Origin: Pseudomonadota bacterium
GTDB taxonomy: Bacteria > Pseudomonadota > Gammaproteobacteria > SZUA-229
Direction of reading: 5' to 3'
Assembly: GCA_015222965.1 (NCBI GenBank)
Contig: JADFWF010000192.1
Coordinates: forward strand, 1 to 9,554
DNA: 9,554 nucleotides
Part shown: positions 1-6,806 of the stretch, piece by piece
Layout: each line of letters starts with the position of its first letter
Position numbering within the stretch: the stretch's first letter is position 1
Translations under genes and position numbers: made by a program
Notes under the pieces: model-generated
The model's database searches: none
The model's input: only the letters and a program-made list of their open reading frames with translations
Told to the model about the DNA's origin: nothing

Positions 1-2
1 AA

Positions 3-188
3 ATAGAACCCAGCAAAAAAGAAAAGCGCAAATACTGCAATGAAGCAAAGCAGGATCTCGCTGCGATTAACAGCCGGGGCCGTGTGCGCGAGATCAATGA
101 AAAAGGTGAATACATCTATCTATCTGAACCAGAACGACAGCAGCGTATTTCAGATGCCAAAAAGAAGCAACGAGAATTCTGCCGTTAA
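3..188 (+). CDS. DUF4124-type protein, C-terminal end (gene starts outside window)
   Basis: An open frame runs from the left edge to a TAA at 186-188 and gives about 61 residues. It is rich in Lys, Glu and Arg and has one Cys near its start (YCNEAK) and another as the second-last residue (FCR). The pattern Cys, Ala, Leu, then GRVREINEKGEY, then YLSEPERQQRISDAKK, then a final Cys matches the C-terminal tail common in small exported gammaproteobacterial DUF4124 proteins, where it follows a signal peptide and a short 'KWVDENG' beta domain. Those N-terminal parts lie outside the window, so the assignment rests on the tail alone. Function is unknown; the family is thought to be periplasmic. The next gene starts 9 nt downstream on the same strand, so the two are probably co-transcribed. 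Confidence 0.6.
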   Translation: MEPSKKEKRKYCNEAKQDLAAINSRGRVREINEKGEYIYLSEPERQQRISDAKKKQREFCR

Positions 189-197
189 TTAATCGAT

Positions 198-536
198 ATG
201 CCGCTACTAGAACTGACCACTAATACAAAGATCGATAACTGCCCGCAGATTGCACAGCAGCTTTCAAAACTGGCCGCAGAGATCCTTGGCAAACCTGAAA
301 GTTATGTGATGGTAAAAATCCAGCCTGCACAGATCCTGATATTTGCCGGCAGCGATGAACCTGCCGCACATGTGAAATTAAAAAGCCTGGGATTACCTGA
401 GGGTACCACTGCAGATTATTCGTCGAAAATCTGTTTTTTCATCAGCTCAGAACTTGGCATAAACAGTGCACGTATCTACATCGAGTTTGCCAGCCCGGAA
501 CGTCATATGTGGGGATGGGATGGGAAAACGTTCTGA
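198..536 (+). CDS. MIF-like tautomerase family protein
   Basis: The 112-residue product matches the macrophage migration inhibitory factor / phenylpyruvate tautomerase family (usual length about 115). Pro2, which becomes the catalytic N-terminal base after Met removal, is present. So are the GKPESYVMV segment with the active-site Lys (residue 32), the KSLG segment (56-59 region), the Tyr of RIYIEF (residue 94) and the closing WGWDGKTF motif. The family is a trimer of beta-alpha-beta repeats that interconverts keto and enol forms of aromatic pyruvates; the bacterial role is unclear. Two differences from vertebrate MIF are visible: the CxxC oxidoreductase motif is absent, and the Asn two residues after the active-site Tyr is replaced by Glu. 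It resembles cyanobacterial and environmental bacterial MIF homologues. The start is the only sensible ATG because Pro2 must follow it. No Shine-Dalgarno sequence is evident, which fits coupling to the upstream gene 9 nt away. Confidence 0.9.
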   Translation: MPLLELTTNTKIDNCPQIAQQLSKLAAEILGKPESYVMVKIQPAQILIFAGSDEPAAHVKLKSLGLPEGTTADYSSKICFFISSELGINSARIYIEFASPERHMWGWDGKTF

Positions 537-546
537 GGAACGTTTT
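525..546 (+). terminator. Hairpin terminator overlapping the MIF-like gene stop codon
   Basis: The arms AAAACGTTC (525-533) and GAACGTTTT (538-546) form a perfect 9-bp stem with a 4-nt loop TGAG. The TGA stop codon of the tautomerase gene lies in that loop. The A-run on the left arm and T-run on the right arm are typical of compact intrinsic terminators and would allow action on both strands, which suits the convergent gene on the minus strand. The T-run is only four long, so strength is uncertain. Confidence 0.5.
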
Positions 547-634
547 AATGAAAAATGAATAATTAAAAGCTAAAAACAGTGTATTAGATTTGGCGGTGGT
601 TATAAAATTCATTTTTCATTTTTCATTTTTCATT
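547..634. repeat. AT-rich inverted repeat with (ATTTTTC)n heptamer array
   Basis: Between the convergent tautomerase and DUF4105 genes, AATGAAAAATGAAT (547-560) is an exact 14-bp inverted copy of ATTCATTTTTCATT (607-620). The right arm continues as further 7-bp units of ATTTTTC up to 634, just before the minus-strand stop at 639. It is a small microsatellite of period seven. No coding potential is visible. It may also help end transcription from both sides. Confidence 0.6.
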
Positions 635-638
635 GTTT

Positions 639-1487
639 TTAAAAGTAGTAATTGTAATCCAGCGTCCAGTCTTCATCGTTAAAGAAATCATACTGCGTGC
701 GCCTGTACATCGCTCGCACTGCATGATTCACCTGTAGATTATATTGCCATTGCAGCTTAGTGATTTTTTTATCCAGCTCAAACCCTGCTACCGCGTCATC
801 TATTTCATAACTCAACATAAACTGGCTGGTTTTTAAATGATAGCGGATGCCCGCTTGCAGCCCAAGCAGAAGACTGTAACCTTTGTCATAACTCGAAGCC
901 AGCTGCCACTCACCCATTAATAGAGCATAAGGTATCAATGCCTGTTGGCCGAAACTAACACCCGCACCGCCACGGCTGATAAAATTTCTAACTGACTCTG
1001 TTGCACTCATCTGGGTTCTATCAAATCGGAAATCGAACATCCATGAGATCGGTTTTCGCCATCGACGCATCGGGCTTAATGAGACCACATTAAACAGACT
1101 CAGACTTTCCAGCCTGAGATTGCTGGAGCCGTTACCGGTAAACCATTTAAAACGCGTATCAAAAACATTTATCGCTGCGCCATCGACATAACCCTGCGGC
1201 GCATCCAGCAGATCATGAAATGCCGGCCGAAACCTCAAGTCGATATACTGACGGGCATTCTGCTCACCATAACCCACAGCAGTACGTATCGAATCATGGC
1301 CTTTTTCCGGTGATATATTCGCTGGGTGCCTGGCTATTACTTTAGGTGTTTCCAATACCGACAGGCCATTTATCAGCTGTAATATATTCTGTGCTTTTGC
1401 TGAATCAGCTTCGCCATCAAACTGCAGAATATTATAACTTTGTCTAAGGACCTCCAGCTTTTCAGCATCAGCACTTATAACTTGCAA
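639..1487 (-). CDS. C-terminal beta-barrel-like half of a broken DUF4105 protein
   Basis: This frame encodes 282 residues and is best read as the downstream half of the gene that begins at 2583. Its N-terminus carries a short helical stretch (LEVLRQSYNILQF), as seen after the DUF4105 domain in full-length homologues. The rest is made of alternating polar and aromatic strands, and it ends in YNYYF. The terminal aromatic Phe is the usual signal for outer-membrane barrel assembly. There is no signal peptide, so made alone it could not be exported. The formal start is a TTG at 1487-1485 with no ribosome binding site, lying inside the heptamer repeat array. The frame differs by one base from the upstream half; deleting one 7-bp repeat joins them. 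Treat it as part of one gene that is frameshifted, phase-variable or mis-sequenced, not as an independent gene. Confidence 0.7.
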   Translation of the reverse strand: MQVISADAEKLEVLRQSYNILQFDGEADSAKAQNILQLINGLSVLETPKVIARHPANISPEKGHDSIRTAVGYGEQNARQYIDLRFRPAFHDLLDAPQGYVDGAAINVFDTRFKWFTGNGSSNLRLESLSLFNVVSLSPMRRWRKPISWMFDFRFDRTQMSATESVRNFISRGGAGVSFGQQALIPYALLMGEWQLASSYDKGYSLLLGLQAGIRYHLKTSQFMLSYEIDDAVAGFELDKKITKLQWQYNLQVNHAVRAMYRRTQYDFFNDEDWTLDYNYYF

Positions 1488-1511
1488 CTTATTACTTATT
1501 ACTTATAATTT
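1470..1511 (-). repeat. Degenerate heptanucleotide array at the DUF4105 frameshift
   Basis: Read on the minus strand, 1511 to 1470 divides into six heptads: AAATTAT, AAGTAAT, AAGTAAT, AAGTTGC, AAGTTAT, AAGTGCT. Two adjacent copies are identical. The stop codon of the 363-aa upstream frame (TAA, 1494-1492) and the TTG start of the downstream frame (1487) both lie inside it. A 7-bp unit is one base more than a multiple of three, so each gain or loss shifts the frame. Removing one AAGTAAT copy gives ...[16 protein letters not shown]..., open through both halves. Confidence 0.8.
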
Positions 1512-2583
1512 CTTTTTTACTCGAAACTTTATCCGAGACTATCTCTAAGATAAGATCTGATCCGTCATCATTATCCAGATAGAAATAATCATCAATCTGC
1601 GTTGCTAGCGAAGCACGGAATTTTTGTGACAGTATTAAACTGTTTTCATCAAGCGCACGAACAGTATCAACCGGTATCGCATAAACGGGGAAATCGTTTT
1701 TACCCGTCAATTGCAACTCCGGGCGCATGACATCGAGTAATGCCAGCAGACGGTATGAACAGTTCTCCCTGAAAAAATAATAATCAAAATCGATGCCCTT
1801 TACTTCCCAGACATGGCGCACCAGCTGTTCGATTTCATCCGCGGTAAAATCCAGTTGATACTCCCAGATGTCACGGTTTTCGATATTGTTATATTCCTGC
1901 ACGGTTTCATAATAAGGTCTTGCTCGAAAGAACCCTTTGTAACCGCCAAAAAGACCCTTGCTGATGTAACTAACGAGATCATCACTCTGATCAACGCGTG
2001 CCGAATAATTTAAAGTCTGCGATAAAAGAACTGATTCATCCTCAGCATCAAAGCGCAGAAAGGTATGACCGAAGGTAGAACCCGGGTTATTCAGATACAT
2101 CGAAGGAAAAACCAGGAAAAGTTTCTGATGAGAAATTCTCTTCATAAAAGCGTCCAGTTTCGGACACGATACATCATAGCCATCAGATAGATCTAACTGC
2201 TGCTTCAACCACCACCATCGCGCCGGGAACAGGCACTGCGCGTGGCCGTTTTCAGGCGCACGGAGAAAATGCATTATGTTGGCAACAAGTTCAGCATGCG
2301 GGTCAGATTTACCTTCCCCGTCAAGAAAAAATCGTTCGTCATCTGCCTGGCTGATAAACCGGCGTAACACGGTCTCTTGCTTGTAATGCAACAGGGCAAG
2401 CCAGGTTTCATGCTGTGCCAGGTGCAATTCTTCAGCCTGCTCAATCGCAGAATGAACAATATCGTCGCCTGGTATCACTGCATAAACACATTGAAACCCG
2501 CTGATCAAATACAGCAGCAAGGTCAGCCAATATTGTTTAAATTCGAGGCACATATTGTTCATATGTTGGTAAAATGCGTTCAT
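1492..2583 (-). CDS. DUF4105 (Lnb N-terminal domain-like) exported protein, N-terminal half
   Basis: The 363-residue product carries a signal peptide (hydrophobic run about 18-33, likely cleavage after VYA at 35) followed by the DUF4105 domain. Recognisable family motifs are LLHYK (64-68), [16 protein letters not shown] (84-99), QCLFPAR (116-122), [14 protein letters not shown] (165-178), GGYKGFF (213-219), [12 protein letters not shown] (231-242) and [11 protein letters not shown] (273-283). The His of FGHTF followed much later by the Cys of NCSY resembles the His-then-Cys order of permuted NlpC/P60-like folds; a catalytic role is an inference. The domain is related to the periplasmic domain named after the lacto-N-biosidase Lnb; its reaction is unknown. 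Homologues are about 600-650 aa with a C-terminal barrel-like part, so this product is truncated. Met1 lies only 19 bp from the divergent proS start. Met8 or Met11 (start at 2553) gives a more normal signal peptide, and none has a clear ribosome binding site. Confidence 0.85.
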   Translation of the reverse strand: MNAFYQHMNNMCLEFKQYWLTLLLYLISGFQCVYAVIPGDDIVHSAIEQAEELHLAQHETWLALLHYKQETVLRRFISQADDERFFLDGEGKSDPHAELVANIMHFLRAPENGHAQCLFPARWWWLKQQLDLSDGYDVSCPKLDAFMKRISHQKLFLVFPSMYLNNPGSTFGHTFLRFDAEDESVLLSQTLNYSARVDQSDDLVSYISKGLFGGYKGFFRARPYYETVQEYNNIENRDIWEYQLDFTADEIEQLVRHVWEVKGIDFDYYFFRENCSYRLLALLDVMRPELQLTGKNDFPVYAIPVDTVRALDENSLILSQKFRASLATQIDDYFYLDNDDGSDLILEIVSDKVSSKKEIISNK

Positions 2584-2602
2584 TCTATCGAGTATATCTA
2601 AT

Positions 2603-4306
2603 ATGTATTTATCTAAATTTCAACTAACCACATTAAAAGAAACACCATCAGATGCCGAGATCACCAGTCATCAGCTGATGCTGCGCGCCGGTCTGATCCG
2701 AAAGCTGGCTTCCGGACTCTACACCTGGCTACCACTGGGCCTGCGCATCATGCGTAAAGTCGAAAACATCGTTCGTGAAGAGATGGACAACTGTGGCGCA
2801 CTGGAAGTTCTGATGCCCGCAGTACAACCCAGTGAACTATGGCAGGAATCTGGCCGTTGGGAACAATATGGTCCTGAGTTATTGCGCATGACTGACCGCC
2901 ATGGCAGGGATTTCTGCTTCGGCCCAACGCATGAAGAGATCATCACCGACATGGCGCGAAAAGAACTTTCCAGTTATAAACAGCTGCCGGTAACTTATTA
3001 CCAGATACAGACAAAATTCCGTGATGAGGTAAGGCCGCGTTTTGGTGTGATGCGTGCGCGTGAATTCATCATGAAAGACGCTTATTCATTCCACAGCAAT
3101 CAGGAAAGTTTACAGGCGACCTATGATCTTATGTACCAGGCATACAGTAAAATCTTCACACGCCTGGGACTGGAATTTCGTGCAGTGATGGCTGACAGTG
3201 GCTCTATCGGCGGCAACAGTTCACATGAGTTTCATGTACTTGCCGATTCTGGCGAAGATGCTATCGCCTTTTCAAGTGAAAGTGATTACGCGGCAAATGT
3301 CGAAAGAGCTGAAACACTGCCGGCGACAACACCTCGCCCCGCGCCCACAGCAGAGATGAGCACTGTTGATACGCCTGACCAGCACAGCATCGAAGATATC
3401 AGTCAGTTTCTGTCTGTTCCAGCGACACGCTGTTTGAAGACTTTACTGGTCGAAGGAAGTGAGGAAGGCTCTGTTGTTGCATTGGTATTACGCGGTGATC
3501 ATGAGCTCAATGAGATAAAAGCTGAGCACCTCGATGACGTCGCATCACCACTTTGTTTTGCCAGTGATGAACAGATCAAACAGGCTGCCGGTTGTTCTGC
3601 AGGTTCACTGGGACCAGTCGGTTTGAAGATAAAAGTCATTGCTGATCATGCAGCAATGGAATGCGCTGATTTTGTCTGCGGCGCAAATGAAGATAGCAAA
3701 CACCTGACCGGTGTTAACTGGGAACGTGACTGTCCTGCGCCTAATTCAGCAGATCTAAGAAACATCGTCGAAGGTGATAACAGCCCGGATGGCAAAGGCA
3801 CTTTATCCATCGTCCGCGGTATCGAAGTCGGCCATATCTTCCAGCTTGGAAAAAAATACTCGAAAACGATGAATGCCACCGTGCTCGACGAAAACGGAAA
3901 AGCCACCATCATGACCATGGGTTGTTATGGTATCGGTGTAACACGGATCGTCGCCGCTGCTATCGAACAGAACCATGATGAAAATGGCATTATCTGGCCA
4001 GACAGTCTCGCACCATTCGATGTTGCGATCGCACCCATCAATATGCAGAAATCTGAAGACGTGAGCAATGCTGCCAGCAAACTCTATGATGAACTGACGG
4101 CGGCAGGTCTGGACGTTCTGTTGTATGACGAAAAAGCACGTTTAGGCGGCATGCTGGCAGACCTGGATCTGATCGGCATTCCACATCGCATCGTCATCGG
4201 TGATCGCGGGCTGAAAGAGAATAAAGTGGAGTACAAAAAACGCGATGCGGATGAGAGTCAGGATATTGCCGTTGATAACATCGTTGATTTTTTAACTAAA
4301 AACTAA
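2603..4306 (+). CDS. proS: Prolyl-tRNA synthetase
   Basis: The 567-residue protein is close throughout to E. coli ProS (572 aa). It is a cytoplasmic class II synthetase that charges tRNA-Pro with proline. The order is: N-terminal catalytic part with the FGPTHEE loop (106-112) and motif 2 in [17 protein letters not shown] (139-155); an inserted editing domain (about 224-406), which in the family clears misacylated Ala-tRNA-Pro, with the key Lys at 279 (TRCLK) and His at 367; motif 3 in [11 protein letters not shown] (440-450); and a C-terminal anticodon-binding domain (about 470-567) containing [11 protein letters not shown]. The segment ARLGGMLAD (512-520) differs from the usual ERPGVMFAD, a small change of unknown effect. 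The ATG at 2603 gives the family start. Only a weak GAG lies about 10 nt upstream, and the divergent DUF4105 start is 19 bp away, so its promoter must overlap that gene. Confidence 0.98.
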   Translation: MYLSKFQLTTLKETPSDAEITSHQLMLRAGLIRKLASGLYTWLPLGLRIMRKVENIVREEMDNCGALEVLMPAVQPSELWQESGRWEQYGPELLRMTDRHGRDFCFGPTHEEIITDMARKELSSYKQLPVTYYQIQTKFRDEVRPRFGVMRAREFIMKDAYSFHSNQESLQATYDLMYQAYSKIFTRLGLEFRAVMADSGSIGGNSSHEFHVLADSGEDAIAFSSESDYAANVERAETLPATTPRPAPTAEMSTVDTPDQHSIEDISQFLSVPATRCLKTLLVEGSEEGSVVALVLRGDHELNEIKAEHLDDVASPLCFASDEQIKQAAGCSAGSLGPVGLKIKVIADHAAMECADFVCGANEDSKHLTGVNWERDCPAPNSADLRNIVEGDNSPDGKGTLSIVRGIEVGHIFQLGKKYSKTMNATVLDENGKATIMTMGCYGIGVTRIVAAAIEQNHDENGIIWPDSLAPFDVAIAPINMQKSEDVSNAASKLYDELTAAGLDVLLYDEKARLGGMLADLDLIGIPHRIVIGDRGLKENKVEYKKRDADESQDIAVDNIVDFLTKN

Positions 4307-4319
4307 AAGCACATTGATA

Positions 4320-4467
4320 CAGATGGACACAAACAACATTTAAGTTTGTTATAGCGTAGGTCGGGCATTGCCCGACAGACCATAGCCGATAGATATGCCG
4401 CAACGGTGGGCAATGCCCACCCTACAAAAACTCATGGTTTTAATTTGTGTTCATTTTCGCCCATCTG
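4320..4467. repeat. Nested palindromic REP/BIME-like element after proS
   Basis: Two 17-bp palindromes, GTCGGGCATTGCCCGAC (4360-4376) and GGTGGGCAATGCCCACC (4405-4421), are inverted, diverged copies of one REP-like unit; the first is preceded by GTAGG and the second followed by CTAC. Outside them, CAGATGGACACAAA (4320-4333) is mirrored by TTTGTGT (4444-4450) and CCATCTG (4461-4467), remnants of a dispersed ATCTGTG-type repeat. The unit fills most of the 195-bp gap between proS and the transglycosylase gene. Its hairpins may protect or end the proS transcript, but no T-run follows them. Confidence 0.7.
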
Positions 4468-4501
4468 TGGACATAAGTTTTTTTATGTATATATTTAATA
4501 C

Positions 4502-5080
4502 ATGATTACACGTTTAACCACTTCGATATTTTTATTCATCATCAACATACTTGCTATCACGCAGGTGTATGCCGACAATCAAACAGTCGACCCCAAACTT
4601 CGCCTGTTACTAACCGAAGCCATCAACTCATCAGAAAGTTTTGACGATCGTTTTCATGCGGAAGTCTGGTTAGTCGATATGTCTACTCGTCTGCAACGTT
4701 ATGTGAAGGATGAAAAGATACGTCTACTCATGCTCAAACAAATTCATCTCGAAGCATCAAGATCTGAGCTGCAGCCTGAACTGGTACTTGCATTGATAGA
4801 AGTAGAAAGCCATTTCGACAGCTACGCCATTTCAAAATCCGGTGCCCAGGGTATGATGCAGGTCATGCCCTTCTGGCTGAATGAAATCGGCCACCCTGAA
4901 GATAACCTGATCGATATAAAAACCAACCTGCGTATGGGGTGTACGATATTGAAGTATTATATGGACATGGAAAAAAATAACCTGCATAAAGCACTTGCCA
5001 GATACAACGGCAGTGCCGGCTCAAAAGTCTACAGTAATAAAGTGTTAATCGCTTTACAGAGGCACTGGTATCAATCATAA
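4502..5080 (+). CDS. Exported SLT-domain lytic transglycosylase
   Basis: The 192-residue protein has a signal peptide (hydrophobic 8-22, likely cleavage after VYA at 24) and a soluble-lytic-transglycosylase domain over about 80-185. This family cleaves the MurNAc-GlcNAc bond of peptidoglycan with formation of a 1,6-anhydro end. Visible motifs are IEVESHFDSYAIS (99-111) with the catalytic Glu at 102, SGAQGMMQVMP (113-123), NLRMGCTILKYYM (142-154) and the ARYNG segment (166-170). It is a compact single-domain form without LysM or other wall-binding repeats. There is no lipobox, so it is probably a free periplasmic enzyme. The start follows an AT-rich leader with no Shine-Dalgarno sequence. The regulator gene follows after 15 nt on the same strand, so the two may share a transcript. 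Confidence 0.9.
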   Translation: MITRLTTSIFLFIINILAITQVYADNQTVDPKLRLLLTEAINSSESFDDRFHAEVWLVDMSTRLQRYVKDEKIRLLMLKQIHLEASRSELQPELVLALIEVESHFDSYAISKSGAQGMMQVMPFWLNEIGHPEDNLIDIKTNLRMGCTILKYYMDMEKNNLHKALARYNGSAGSKVYSNKVLIALQRHWYQS

Positions 5081-5095
5081 CCGGTATGCTTATAA

Positions 5096-5752
5096 ATGAA
5101 TAACTGGCGGCAACTTTTACCAGAACTGGAAAAGTCAGCGGATGACATCATCTGTCAGTTATTCGATAACTCACTCGTTGTTACTTTAGAAAAAGATAGC
5201 ACCGTATTTCACCAGGGTGATGCATGTAGCAATTATCTGATCATCCTCGACGGCAAGGTTAAAGTATTTACCCGTGCTGAAAATGGTCGGGAGATTTTAC
5301 TTTATCGATTGTTTACAGGTGACTCCTGCGTATTAACGACATCATGTTTATTTGGCAATAAAAACTACCCGGCAGAAGGAAAAACCGAAACAGCCGTCAC
5401 CGCCCTGGCGATTCCAGCAACTCAATTCAATGAGGCCCTGCAGCAGTCAACCACCTTTAGAGAAATGGTTTTCTCTGCATTCTCATCACATCTAAGTGAC
5501 CTGATAACGTTGGTTGAAGAAGTTGCTTTCGGTAAAGTTGATGTGCGCCTGGCAAAACTATTACTCAGTCAGTGTGACGATGAAAACACTTTTACATCAA
5601 CCCATCAAAACATCGCAACAGAACTAGGAAGCGCACGCGAAGTCATCAGCCGCCAACTAAAAGACCTCGAATCTAAGGGTTATATATTAATCAACCGCGG
5701 CAGTATTAATATTATAGATCCAACGGCTTTACAAGATATCGCCAATTCTTAG
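5096..5752 (+). CDS. Crp/Fnr-family transcriptional regulator with Cys-x5-Cys pair
   Basis: The 218-residue protein has an N-terminal cyclic-nucleotide-binding-like beta-roll (about 20-115), a dimerisation helix (about 120-150) and a C-terminal winged helix-turn-helix (about 165-210). The recognition helix reads AREVISRQLKDLE (180-192). Its Glu-x-x-Ser-Arg pattern is that of FNR rather than CRP. The CRP phosphate-binding Arg-Ser-Ala signature is missing, so cAMP is an unlikely ligand. The FNR N-terminal cysteine cluster is also missing. Instead Cys78 and Cys84 form a CVLTTSC motif followed by YPAEGKTE, typical of a separate Crp/Fnr clade. A thiol- or metal-based signal is possible but inferred; further cysteines are at 20, 44 and 160. 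The gene starts 15 nt after the transglycosylase gene and has no clear ribosome binding site. The targets are not known. Confidence 0.9.
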   Translation: MNNWRQLLPELEKSADDIICQLFDNSLVVTLEKDSTVFHQGDACSNYLIILDGKVKVFTRAENGREILLYRLFTGDSCVLTTSCLFGNKNYPAEGKTETAVTALAIPATQFNEALQQSTTFREMVFSAFSSHLSDLITLVEEVAFGKVDVRLAKLLLSQCDDENTFTSTHQNIATELGSAREVISRQLKDLESKGYILINRGSINIIDPTALQDIANS

Positions 5753-5785
5753 ATCCAACGAAATCTATAATGGCTGTTATCTGTC

Positions 5786-5799
5786 GTGGGTGAACCCGC
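5786..5799. terminator. Weak hairpin between convergent regulator and ung genes
   Basis: GTGGG (5786-5790) pairs with CCCGC (5795-5799) around a TGAA loop, including one G-T pair. The outer arms CGAAAT (5759-5764) and ATTTCG (5801-5806) could extend it after an internal bubble. It sits in the 56-bp gap between the stop of the regulator and that of ung, where a bidirectional terminator is expected. There is no T-run, so the call is tentative. Confidence 0.25.
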
Positions 5800-5808
5800 A
5801 ATTTCGTA

Positions 5809-6492
5809 CTAAACCATCCAGTTAATTTCTGACTGCCCCTGCTGCACCAGGAAATGGTTAATCTTCGAAAACGGACGACTGCCAAAAAACCCGCGGTAGG
5901 CTGATAAGGGTGACGGATGTGGCGAGCGAATCACCATGTGGCGAGAGGCATCGATCACCCCACCTTTTTTCTGTGCATAAGCACCCCAGAGCACAAAAAC
6001 CACGGGGCGGTCAAGCGCGTTGACCACCGAGATAACTTTATCAGTAAATATTTCCCAGCCCTTTCCCTGGTGTGAATTTGCCTGCCCCTGTTCAACGGTT
6101 AAAACGCTGTTAAGCAATAACACACCTTGCTTCGCCCATTTCTGCAGATTACCGTTTTGATTATTTATTCCAAGATCATCATTTAGTTCCTTGAAAATAT
6201 TTACCAGTGATTTGGGGATTGGCCTGACCTCAGGTCTAACCGAAAAACACAGGCCGTGAGCGTGCCCCGGTGTCGGGTATGGGTCCTGCCCCAGGATCAC
6301 CACCTTAACCTGATCCAGTGGCGTACTGTTTAACGCGTTAAACCACAGGGATGAGTGTGGAAAAATAACTTTACCTTTATCTTTCTCCTCACGCAAAAAA
6401 TCTCTAAGCGATAACATGTAATCTTTATCAAACTCCGGCAGCAACAGATCTGCCCAGCTTTCATCAAAAGGTAGCGAATCTTTTTTTATCAT
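5809..6492 (-). CDS. ung: Uracil-DNA glycosylase, family 1
   Basis: The 227-residue protein matches E. coli Ung (229 aa) from end to end. It removes uracil from DNA to start base-excision repair. The water-activating motif GQDPYP (68-73, Asp70), the uracil-binding Phe in LCFSV (81-85), the LLLNSVLTV segment (125-133) with the uracil-contacting Asn128, and the minor-groove motif HPSPLS (192-197, His192) are all intact, so the enzyme should be active. The ATG at 6492 is the natural start; the upstream leader is AT-rich with no Shine-Dalgarno sequence. It contains a 17-bp palindrome about 20 nt before the start codon and a TATAAT box further up. It is convergent with the regulator gene and divergent from the DUF2892 genes, so it is probably transcribed alone. 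Confidence 0.97.
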   Translation of the reverse strand: MIKKDSLPFDESWADLLLPEFDKDYMLSLRDFLREEKDKGKVIFPHSSLWFNALNSTPLDQVKVVILGQDPYPTPGHAHGLCFSVRPEVRPIPKSLVNIFKELNDDLGINNQNGNLQKWAKQGVLLLNSVLTVEQGQANSHQGKGWEIFTDKVISVVNALDRPVVFVLWGAYAQKKGGVIDASRHMVIRSPHPSPLSAYRGFFGSRPFSKINHFLVQQGQSEINWMV

Positions 6493-6510
6493 TATTATTC
6501 ATGTCATATT

Positions 6511-6527
6511 TTTCTGCATTGCAGAAA
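6511..6527. repeat. 17-bp perfect palindrome in the ung leader
   Basis: TTTCTGCATTGCAGAAA is an 8-bp inverted repeat around a single central base, 19-35 bp upstream of the ung start codon. It could be an operator or an mRNA hairpin in the ung 5' leader. Its GCATTGC centre is the same as that of the REP-like palindrome at 4360-4376. Confidence 0.5.
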
Positions 6528-6566
6528 GTTATTGTCAGGAGTTAGGACTAAATATCACAAAGAGGC

Positions 6567-6572
6567 ATTATA
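6567..6572 (-). promoter_or_regulatory. Candidate -10 box for ung
   Basis: On the minus strand the sequence reads TATAAT, a perfect sigma-70 -10 hexamer, about 75 nt upstream of the ung start codon. No good -35 hexamer is found 16-18 nt further upstream. A second TATAAT lies on the plus strand at 6578-6583; the two form the inverted repeat ATTATA-CTCTC-TATAAT, which could drive divergent transcription. Confidence 0.35.
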
Positions 6573-6806
6573 CTCTCTATAATTTACACACCGGTATTTG
6601 ACCGCAGAGATAATTTGCGTCAGAGTAAAAGCTAATGGCAGTCCCCTTCAGTAATATTTCTCAAACGTCTCCTTTGCAGAATTTTTTCTTTACATGGTAG
6701 TCATATCAGATGTCGGCTATGTAGTTCCGGCAGACTACAAAACCTCGTAATTCTACTAACTGAAATACTGAACAATCTGACACCCACAAACTAGTTATAT
6801 TCAAAT

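Noticed and set aside
1800..2601. Small open frames on both strands inside the DUF4105 gene (for example 1813-2013 plus, 2377-2601 plus, 2274-2459 minus)
   Set aside because: They lie within a strongly recognisable coding region in another frame, show no family resemblance and have no ribosome binding site.
2719..3918. Minus-strand open frames opposite proS (2719-2952, 3646-3918)
   Set aside because: They are antisense shadows of a conserved, intact gene with no independent evidence of coding.
4863..5078. Minus-strand open frame opposite the transglycosylase gene
   Set aside because: It overlaps the conserved SLT motifs on the other strand and its composition looks random.
6635..6703. Possible 22-residue small protein in the ung/DUF2892 gap
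   Set aside because: There is no ribosome binding site, hydrophobic segment or other sign of coding.
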